From an uncultured Sphingobium sp. (GTDB taxonomy: Bacteria; Pseudomonadota; Alphaproteobacteria; Sphingomonadales; Sphingomonadaceae), in contig CAMLFF010000209.1 of the NCBI GenBank assembly GCA_946479185.1, positions 1 to 5,904 of the forward strand: a DNA stretch of 5,904 nucleotides. Direction: 5' to 3'. Each line of letters opens with the position of its first letter. Positions within the stretch are counted from its first letter, which is position 1. The notes beneath the pieces are model-generated. The model saw nothing but the letters and a program-made list of their open reading frames with translations, had not been told where the DNA came from and did no database searches. Shown here piece after piece: positions 1-4,889 of this stretch. A program made the position numbers and the translations under genes.

Positions 1-210
1 CTCGCAATTCTGGAAGCCGCTGGCGGTCAGTCGAGCGATCTTCTGCGGGTGACTGCCTACATCGTCGGCGTGGAGAATTGGCCCGAGTTCAATCGCATCT
101 ATGCCGACATGCTCGGCGATGCGCGCCCCGCTCGCACCGTCGTGCCGGTTCCGCATCTGCATTATGGCTTTCTGGTCGAGGTGGACGCGATCGCTCGGAT
201 TCTCGCGTAG
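1..210 (+). CDS. RidA/YjgF-family protein, C-terminal half (partial, 5' end off window)
   Basis: Frame 1 is open from the window edge to a TAG at 208-210 and gives 69 residues that match the C-terminal half of the RidA (YjgF/YER057c/UK114) fold. The visible pattern is an AAGG turn (residues 6-9), the strand and helix LLRVTAYIVGVENWPEFNRIY, then PARTVV (43-48) and FLVEVDAIA (57-65). Arg45 sits where archetypal RidA has the Arg (E. coli Arg105) that holds the substrate carboxylate, and Glu60 lies exactly 15 residues later, as Glu120 does in E. coli. The Cys two residues after that Arg in E. coli RidA is Val here, so this may be a non-archetypal Rid subfamily. Archetypal RidA hydrolyses reactive enamines and imines such as 2-aminoacrylate in the cytoplasm. 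Roughly half of a usual 115-155 residue protein is missing to the left. It converges on the amidohydrolase gene with only 47 bases between the stops, and I see no terminator hairpin there. The family call is firm; the substrate is unknown. Confidence 0.88.
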   Translation, partial: LAILEAAGGQSSDLLRVTAYIVGVENWPEFNRIYADMLGDARPARTVVPVPHLHYGFLVEVDAIARILA

Positions 211-257
211 ATCGTTGTCCTCCTCGTCCAGAGCGTGCTTTTCATCCGCCCCAAAGC

Positions 258-1958
258 CTAGCGTTTGAAGACCGTCTTTCCGCCGATCACCGTCATGTCG
301 ACCTGCGCCTTGAGAATTTCGTCTTCTGGCACTGTCAGCAGGTTGCGATCGAACACGACCATATCGGCGAGCTTCCCCGGCGTGAGGCTGCCCTTCTTCG
401 CTTCGTCCCACGTCAGATAGGCTGCTTCCTGCGTGTAGGCGCGCAACGCCTCCAAACGGGCGACGGCCTCTTCGGGACCGTACACAGTGCCGCTTTCACC
501 CTTGCGAGTGACCGATACGTAGAAGCCGTAGAGCGGCCCGATCGGCAAATTGTCCGAACCCAGCACCATCCGCACGCCCCAGCGCAGTGGTGTGCCATGC
601 GGGTTGATGTGCTGGAGACGCGCGCCGTCGAGGGTCTGGTTGTAGCGGCCCTCCAGATTGTAGAGGAAGTTGGTTTGCGCAGCGCCCCAGATCTGATGGC
701 TGGCCATCTTCTGGAGCGTTGGCAGAGGGGGCAGCATGGTGAGGTGCGAGGAGAACCAGCGATGATCCTTCACCGGCTTTTCGTCCAGCGCTGCCACGTA
801 GCTGTCGATCAGCCGTGCGATGGCGGCGTCGCCGATCGCGTGGATGCCCATTTGCCAGCCGAGATCGCGCGAGACGCGGACCATCTCGTCCATCTCTTCA
901 GGCTTGAGGGCGGCATGACCGCGGAAGCCGGGAAGCCCCTTATAATCCTCGAGCGTCCAGGCGGTGGGGCCAGTAAAGCCGCCGTCGGCTGCAGGTGCTT
1001 CCCCGATCGGGCCGAGCTTCAGGCGATCGTCGCCATGGCCGGTCCTGTACGGAAATGCCTTCAGCCGCTCCGCACCGGGATACACGATGTAAAGCGCGGC
1101 GCGGGGCAGGCTCTCGCCTTCCTTGGCGTAAATCTCGCGGAATTGTTTGTAGGTGTGAGGCCCCTGGACTTGGTCTTGAGGCACGCCGCCCTTGCCGACA
1201 GGCTCGTCATCGATGGTCGACAAGGCCTCCATGATGCTGGTGATCCCGAGTGGGGGCAACGCCTTGAGGGCGGCCGTAAGGCTTGGCTTCATTTCTTCGG
1301 ACGTCGCCTGGGGGATTAGCTTCCTGTAGAGATCGCTCCGCTCACGAATAATGCCATTGGGCTCACCATTAGCATAATGTTCGATGACGCCACGGTCAGG
1401 ATCTGGCGTGTCTCTCGTGATGCCTGCAAGCTTCATGGCAAGACTGTTACCCACGATGCTGTGCTGCCCAGCGCGGGTGAGGGCGACGGGGTTGTTGGGC
1501 GCGGCGGCATCAAGATCTGTGCTGACGAGATTGCGGCCTTCCGCCAGCTTTGCCTCGTCCCAGTCATAGCCGATAATCCACTCGTTTGGCCCGAGCTCCT
1601 TGGCCTTGGCCCGAACCATCGCCTGCACATCCTTGATTGAGCGTGCCGTCTCCAGGGGGACAGACCGGCGCGACTGGCCGATGATGTGGATATGCGTATC
1701 GATGAAGCCCGGCATGAGCATTCGACCCTTGAGATCGATTGTCTCCGGCGCCGTGTAAGCGCTCGCCAGTTCCGGTCCGCCGACCGCGAGGATCTTGCCG
1801 TCCTTGACTGCGACGACGCTGGCCGAGGGGCGGTCGGGGTCCATGGTGACCACCGTGCCGTTCACGAAGAGCATGTCGGCAGGGTCGGCTGCCAGCGCGG
1901 CGTGAGGCTGGCTCGCCAGCAGGAGCATCGCGCTGATGAAGGCTGTGGTGCGGGTCAT
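258..1958 (-). CDS. Exported amidohydrolase, YtcJ/NfdA-like (amidohydrolase family 3)
   Basis: The 566-residue protein opens with a Sec-type signal peptide: a basic start (MTRTT), a hydrophobic core and a probable cut after HAALA near residue 23, so it should act in the periplasm. The mature part follows the YtcJ-like metal-dependent hydrolase plan: an N-terminal beta-sandwich piece (LFVNGTVVTMD, 30-40), the metal-binding FIDTHIH motif with His89 and His91, a GH-type pocket segment (RAGQH, 162-166), GIHAIGD with His373, SSH with His405, and LGSD with Asp469. It closes with the family's typical end: ALRAYTQEAAYLTWDE, then GSLTPGKLADMVVFD. Length is usual for the family. Relatives hydrolyse N-formyl, amide or carbamate bonds, and the substrate cannot be read from sequence. 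The ATG overlaps the permease stop in an ATGA and has GGAG nine bases upstream (1968-1971) inside the permease gene, so the two are co-transcribed and probably translationally coupled. The family is sure; the substrate is open. Confidence 0.93.
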   Translation of the reverse strand: MTRTTAFISAMLLLASQPHAALAADPADMLFVNGTVVTMDPDRPSASVVAVKDGKILAVGGPELASAYTAPETIDLKGRMLMPGFIDTHIHIIGQSRRSVPLETARSIKDVQAMVRAKAKELGPNEWIIGYDWDEAKLAEGRNLVSTDLDAAAPNNPVALTRAGQHSIVGNSLAMKLAGITRDTPDPDRGVIEHYANGEPNGIIRERSDLYRKLIPQATSEEMKPSLTAALKALPPLGITSIMEALSTIDDEPVGKGGVPQDQVQGPHTYKQFREIYAKEGESLPRAALYIVYPGAERLKAFPYRTGHGDDRLKLGPIGEAPAADGGFTGPTAWTLEDYKGLPGFRGHAALKPEEMDEMVRVSRDLGWQMGIHAIGDAAIARLIDSYVAALDEKPVKDHRWFSSHLTMLPPLPTLQKMASHQIWGAAQTNFLYNLEGRYNQTLDGARLQHINPHGTPLRWGVRMVLGSDNLPIGPLYGFYVSVTRKGESGTVYGPEEAVARLEALRAYTQEAAYLTWDEAKKGSLTPGKLADMVVFDRNLLTVPEDEILKAQVDMTVIGGKTVFKR

Positions 1959-3340
1959 GCGTTAACACTCCGATCGGGGCCGGGAGAGGGGCTGCGCCGC
2001 TTTTGGCCTGTGAAGGACAAGGCGAAGACGATGGCGAGCAGGACGCAGCTGCTCATTAGCTCGATCCGCAAGTTCGGCTTGAGGAACATGGCGATGAGTA
2101 CGATGCCGATGCCCGTCGCGGTCAGATAGCTGCCATAGGGATGGAACCACATGCGGATGAGCAACCGCTCGGGCGCGTTGCGCTCAACCTCATTACGCAT
2201 GCGGACCTGCGAGAAGCAGACCAGCATGTAGATGAACAGCATGATCGCGCCCGAGGCATTGACGAGGAAGCTGAAGACCATCTGAGGTGACAGCACTGAA
2301 GCGGCGAGCGCGAGATAGGCAAACAGACTGCCGATCAATGTCGAGCGCACCGGCACGCGCCTTTTGTTGAGCTTTACGAGCGCTTTGGGCGCATCTCCCT
2401 TTTCGGAGAGGACGAACAACACACGAGACGTCACATACATGCCGGAATTGAGGCAGGAGAGCACAGCGATCAGAACGACAAGGTTCATGATGTCGCCTGC
2501 GTGAGGAATGTCCATGAATGTGAGCACGGAAGCGAAGGGCGACTGGCCGGGGACGATGCTCGTCCAGGGCATAATCGAAACGATCAGCCCGATCGACAGC
2601 AGATAGAAGAGCAGGATGCGGATGGCGACGCTGCTGGTGATTTTCGCGATCGTGCGGGCTGGTTCCTGCGATTCTGCGGCGGCGATCGTCGCGATCTCGG
2701 CGCCGCACAGCGCGAAGATAACGCTTGTTACGCCAGCCAGTACCGCGCCCCAGCCGTTTGGCGCGAAGCCGCCATGATCGACGAGCGTCGCGAACGTCGG
2801 GCCGCCGGGTGATGTGACGCCAAATGCCCACAAGCCAGCAACGGCAATGAATCCGAGGATCGCGACCACCTTCATCAATGAGAACCAGAACTCGAACTCG
2901 CCATAGGAGCGCGTCGAGAGCAGATTGACCCCGGTGAGCACGGCAAGCAGCACGACACCGATCAGCCAGACCGGTGCAGCGATCCATCCTGCGATGATGA
3001 CCGCGCCTGCAATTGCCTCGATGGCAACGACGACGACCCAGAAATACCAGTAGAGCCAGCCACAGACGAACCCGGCCCGATGGCCAAGCGACGCGCGGAC
3101 GAGCTCGGTGAAGGAGCCAGCGCCGGGCAAGAGGATCGCCATTTCACTGAGCATCCGCATCACCATCAGGATGACGAGACCAGCAATGGCGTAGCTGACG
3201 ACAACGGCGGGGCCGACCTGCGAAATAGAGGTGCTGCTGCCGACGAACAGCCCGGCACCAATGATGCCGCCAATGGCGATCATAGAAACATGGCGTGACT
3301 TCAACGAATGGCTCAGGCCACCTTCTTGCTCTTCAATCAT
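1955..3340 (-). CDS. GabP-like amino-acid permease (APC superfamily, AAT family)
   Basis: This 461-residue inner-membrane protein has the 12-helix pattern and length of the AAT family (E. coli GabP is similar in size). Matches to GabP as I recall it are close: LKSRHVSM before helix 1, the unwound glycine motif GGIIGAGLFVGSS (24-36), VGPAVVVSYAIAGL (42-55), MRMLSEMA (61-68), GWLYWYFWV (94-102), GEFEFWFSLMKVVAILGFI (147-165), and CGAEIATIAAAESQEP (212-227) in helix 6. It should take up GABA, another omega-amino acid or a related amino acid by proton symport; GabP, proline and asparagine permeases are close relatives, so the substrate is inferred. The first ATG is favoured because the family-like N-terminus LKSRHV starts a few residues in. 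Its ribosome site is an odd run of seven G (3345-3351) four bases upstream. Downstream it overlaps the amidohydrolase start by four bases. Upstream, after a 32-base gap, lies the relic of a gabD-type dehydrogenase on the same strand, which supports a GABA-related ancestral role. Confidence 0.94.
   Translation of the reverse strand: MIEEQEGGLSHSLKSRHVSMIAIGGIIGAGLFVGSSTSISQVGPAVVVSYAIAGLVILMVMRMLSEMAILLPGAGSFTELVRASLGHRAGFVCGWLYWYFWVVVVAIEAIAGAVIIAGWIAAPVWLIGVVLLAVLTGVNLLSTRSYGEFEFWFSLMKVVAILGFIAVAGLWAFGVTSPGGPTFATLVDHGGFAPNGWGAVLAGVTSVIFALCGAEIATIAAAESQEPARTIAKITSSVAIRILLFYLLSIGLIVSIMPWTSIVPGQSPFASVLTFMDIPHAGDIMNLVVLIAVLSCLNSGMYVTSRVLFVLSEKGDAPKALVKLNKRRVPVRSTLIGSLFAYLALAASVLSPQMVFSFLVNASGAIMLFIYMLVCFSQVRMRNEVERNAPERLLIRMWFHPYGSYLTATGIGIVLIAMFLKPNLRIELMSSCVLLAIVFALSFTGQKRRSPSPGPDRSVNA
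1968..1971 (-). promoter_or_regulatory. Ribosome binding site of the amidohydrolase, inside the permease gene
   Basis: On the minus strand GGAG is followed by nine bases and the ATG at 1958-1956. The site lies within the last codons of the permease, whose TGA shares bases with that ATG (ATGA). This favours the 1958 start, which also gives a complete signal peptide, and points to translational coupling. Confidence 0.7.
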
Positions 3341-3344
3341 TTTG

Positions 3345-3351
3345 CCCCCCC
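3345..3351 (-). promoter_or_regulatory. Unusual all-G ribosome binding site of the permease
   Basis: On the minus strand a run of seven G, then CAAA, precedes the permease ATG at 3340-3338. A G-run can pair partly with the CCUCC of 16S rRNA, but it is not a usual GGAGG and its spacing of four bases is short. It is the only purine-rich stretch in position for this start. A homopolymer here could change length by slippage and tune initiation; that is speculation. Confidence 0.45.
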
Positions 3352-3372
3352 GTCACTACCCCCAACCCCGCC

Positions 3373-3546
3373 TCAAACTGGCGAAACTGCGGTGCAGACC
3401 AGCTTCATATTGAGATATTCATCGATTCCATAGCGGGATTCTTCGCGACCGAAGCTGGATTCCTTGACGCCGTCAAAGGGCGCGACTTCCGTAGGAATGA
3501 TGCCGGTGTGGAGCCCGACCAACTCGCTGGCGTCGTCGGCTCCATT
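3373..3546 (-). pseudogene. Relic of a succinate-semialdehyde dehydrogenase (gabD-like) gene, 3' end only
   Basis: Minus-strand translation from 3546 down to a TGA at 3375-3373 gives about 57 codons. Most of them match the C-terminal end of the SSADH/GabD branch of aldehyde dehydrogenases: [38 protein letters not shown], then MKLVC. The family form is roughly VGxNTGxIxTEVAPFGGVKxSGxGREGSxYGxxEYLxxKYxC. An in-frame TGA lies directly upstream (3549-3547), and no catalytic Cys, Glu or NAD-binding part exists in frame, so this cannot be a working enzyme. Three near-invariant glycines are changed (PFGG to PFDG, SG to SS, REG to REE); each change fits a single G-to-A transition, as expected in a decaying sequence. 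The relic ends 32 bases before the GabP-like permease on the same strand, the layout of a former gabD-permease operon. The family call is strong because the match runs over about 50 residues in one frame. When it was lost, and whether a working copy exists elsewhere, cannot be seen here. Confidence 0.83.
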
Positions 3547-3864
3547 TCATCTTCTCTGGCGCTACTTTCGATCGCTCCGTGAAATTCTAGGTATTGGCGG
3601 CAGCGAGTCGATCGACGGGGTCATTTGCGGTTGCGGCGCTGGCGGGGACGCTGGACTTCATGATGTTCTCGCTCGGCGGACCAGCTTGCCCAAGAGCGAT
3701 GGCGCTATCACCAAAGCATACACCGCCAGCGAAATGGGCGCGCTTCGCACGAGCCCTCTGAAAGCGCGTGACGTCTACAGACTTCGTGATATTGCGCTAT
3801 CGACAGCGGAACAGAGCTGCTTGAAGAGAGTCGCTTCGGCAGGACGGATCGGGAGATTGTTTAG
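3547..3864. other. Gene-free stretch, possibly more decayed gabD sequence and the promoters of both flanking units
   Basis: This roughly 320-base stretch lies between the gabD relic and the cytochrome c start. It has no convincing intact gene on either strand. A plus-strand frame with a TTG start (3464) stays open to 3868, but it runs antisense across the relic and its protein resembles nothing I know. On the minus strand one frame reads TANDPVDRLAAANT and then TAG (near 3590-3630). It keeps the ANDxxxxLAA spacing of GabD (ANDTxFGLAA), and 20-odd residues earlier it has GP where GabD has FGP, so the relic may extend here after a frameshift. That similarity is short and could be chance. The promoter of the cytochrome gene, and probably that of the permease operon, should lie in 3341-3864, but I see no clear -35/-10 pair. 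There is no tRNA-like or repeat structure. Confidence 0.4.
3851..3855 (+). promoter_or_regulatory. Ribosome binding site of the cytochrome c gene
   Basis: GGGAG lies nine bases before the ATG at 3865. It supports that start over the in-frame ATG four codons later. The first start also gives a signal peptide with the usual basic N-terminus. Confidence 0.65.
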
Positions 3865-4239
3865 ATGACTTTGCGTATGTGGTCGGCAGGCCCTGCTCTT
3901 TTACTCATGCTGGCCGCGACACCGGCGTTTGCGGCGCCAGGCGACGCCGCCAAGGGCGCGACCTTCTTCAAGCAGCGCTGCATGATGTGTCACGTGACGG
4001 CCAAGGGCGCCAAGGCGACGATCGGTCCAAATCTTTCCGGCCTCAAGGGCTCGGTATCCGGCACCGGTGGCTACGCCTTCTCTGCGGCGCTCAAGAAAGC
4101 CGCGATCAAATGGGATGCGCCCGTGCTCGACAAGTTCCTGAAGGCGCCGAGCAAGATGGTGCCGGGCACGCGGATGATCACCGCGGTTCCCAATGATGCC
4201 GATCGGGCGAATATCATCAGCTATTTGATGACGCTTTGA
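3865..4239 (+). CDS. Exported class I monohaem cytochrome c (c2-like)
   Basis: The 124-residue precursor has a signal peptide (MTLRMW, a Leu/Ala-rich core, probable cut after PAFA near residue 23) leading into GDAAKGATFFKQRC. The single haem site is CMMCH (39-43), with Cys39 and Cys42 for the thioether bonds and His43 as the proximal iron ligand. Met104 in VPGTRM is the likely sixth ligand, placed as Met80 is in PGTKM of mitochondrial-type cytochromes c. GPNLSGL (54-60), GYAFSAALK (69-77) and the C-terminal helix DADRANIISYLMTL complete the usual fold. It should carry electrons in the periplasm, for example between a bc1 complex and an oxidase or from a dehydrogenase. The mature form, about 100 residues, is normal for the family. 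It is a single-gene unit: no other gene follows on its strand before a hairpin terminator, and its upstream region is degraded sequence. The class is sure, the partner unknown. Confidence 0.95.
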   Translation: MTLRMWSAGPALLLMLAATPAFAAPGDAAKGATFFKQRCMMCHVTAKGAKATIGPNLSGLKGSVSGTGGYAFSAALKKAAIKWDAPVLDKFLKAPSKMVPGTRMITAVPNDADRANIISYLMTL

Positions 4240-4274
4240 TGCTGGAGCAGCCGTCGCGCTGGCACGCTCTGAAC

Positions 4275-4306
4275 AGGTCAGCCCATCTTCCGCGATGGGC
4301 TGGCCT
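4275..4306 (+). terminator. Probable terminator after the cytochrome c gene
   Basis: An inverted repeat with arms 4275-4287 and 4294-4306 forms a 13-pair stem (AGCCCATC with GATGGGCT at its core, one G-U wobble) around a six-base loop, TTCCGC. The plus strand continues as TATTATT, a weak T-rich tail. It starts 36 bases after the cytochrome stop. The tail is poor for a textbook intrinsic terminator, so termination strength is uncertain, but the stem is too long to dismiss. Confidence 0.6.
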
Positions 4307-4346
4307 ATTATTCGCAGGTGCCGTCGCCCCCGCCTAGCTGAACCTT

Positions 4347-4367
4347 TTTAGGCCCCCTGCGCCTAAA
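4347..4367 (-). other. Small inverted repeat overlapping the DUF3237 stop codon
   Basis: TTTAGGC (4347-4353) and GCCTAAA (4361-4367) are perfect 7-base arms around a 7-base loop. The arm at 4361-4367 contains the TAG stop of the DUF3237 gene (4365-4363). There is no T-run after it on either strand, so I do not call it an intrinsic terminator. It may still protect the 3' end of the minus-strand message, or be chance. Confidence 0.35.
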
Positions 4368-4854
4368 GCAGTTTGTAATAGTGGATGCGGTTCGCGCCGG
4401 GCGTCTTCTCGGCGATGCCGACGAACAGATGCTTGGCCATCCAGTCATGCGGACCTGCCGGCACATCGAATTTGGGTGAGACGCGCATATAATATTGGCT
4501 GGGGTCGACAGGCTCGTTGCGCGTCATTTTTGCGGCGATGTCTGGATCGGCAGCCCAGCGGTAGCCGCGATTCTGCATGTAGATGATCGTACCGTCGTCC
4601 AGCTCCAGCATGTAGCGGGCATCGAAATCGATCACGCCATCTGGCCGCACCAATGGCCAGTCGCCGCCGCTCATCAGGATGACGACGCCCCTGATGCCGG
4701 GGCCTTCCACGGTCCCCTCCGTGACATAGACCGCGCCGCGTGTTGCGCCCATCGTGGTGGGCTTGATCCAGCGCACGGGCGCGAGGGAGAGGGCGATGCT
4801 GAAGCTATATTCGAATTGCGGTGCGAAGTGCTGGATGACGTCATCGGGGATCAT
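4363..4854 (-). CDS. DUF3237-domain protein (UPF0311 family)
   Basis: The 163-residue protein is one DUF3237 domain at normal length, with no signal peptide or membrane segment, so it is likely cytoplasmic. Family marks in order are FEYSFSIAL (14-22), GGDWPLVRPDG (63-73), FDARYMLELDDGTIIYMQNRG (77-97), the YYMR and PKFD pair (121-130), W138 and LFVG (143-146). The family is a small beta-barrel of unknown biochemical role. Members are common near catabolic genes in proteobacteria and actinobacteria, which is the only functional hint. The ATG has AGGA seven bases upstream (4862-4865 on the minus strand). It follows the MFS transporter gene on the same strand after 35 bases and is presumably co-transcribed with it, so it may act on the imported compound or a product of it. 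The domain call is firm; no function should be assumed. Confidence 0.92.
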   Translation of the reverse strand: MIPDDVIQHFAPQFEYSFSIALSLAPVRWIKPTTMGATRGAVYVTEGTVEGPGIRGVVILMSGGDWPLVRPDGVIDFDARYMLELDDGTIIYMQNRGYRWAADPDIAAKMTRNEPVDPSQYYMRVSPKFDVPAGPHDWMAKHLFVGIAEKTPGANRIHYYKLL

Positions 4855-4889
4855 GGGAAGGTCCTGAGCTGTGCGTTGAAAAGGGGTGG

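Noticed and set aside
78..1319. A long plus-strand open frame (413 codons) antisense to the amidohydrolase gene
   Set aside because: It is rich in Arg, His and Ala with no recognisable domain, and covers a gene with a clear family match on the other strand; this is the usual shadow of a GC-rich gene.
2193..2987. A 264-codon minus-strand frame inside the permease gene
   Set aside because: It is an Arg/Cys-rich out-of-frame translation of the permease, which has strong GabP-like similarity in its own frame.
3580..3602. A string resembling the GTGAAATTC...GGTATT region of small-subunit rRNA
   Set aside because: The match is about ten bases with no surrounding rRNA similarity, so it is most likely coincidence.
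3464..3868. A plus-strand frame of 134 codons whose stop overlaps the cytochrome c start (ATGA)
   Set aside because: It starts with TTG, runs antisense over the gabD relic, and its protein matches no family I recognise. The overlap with the cytochrome start looks like operon coupling but is probably chance.
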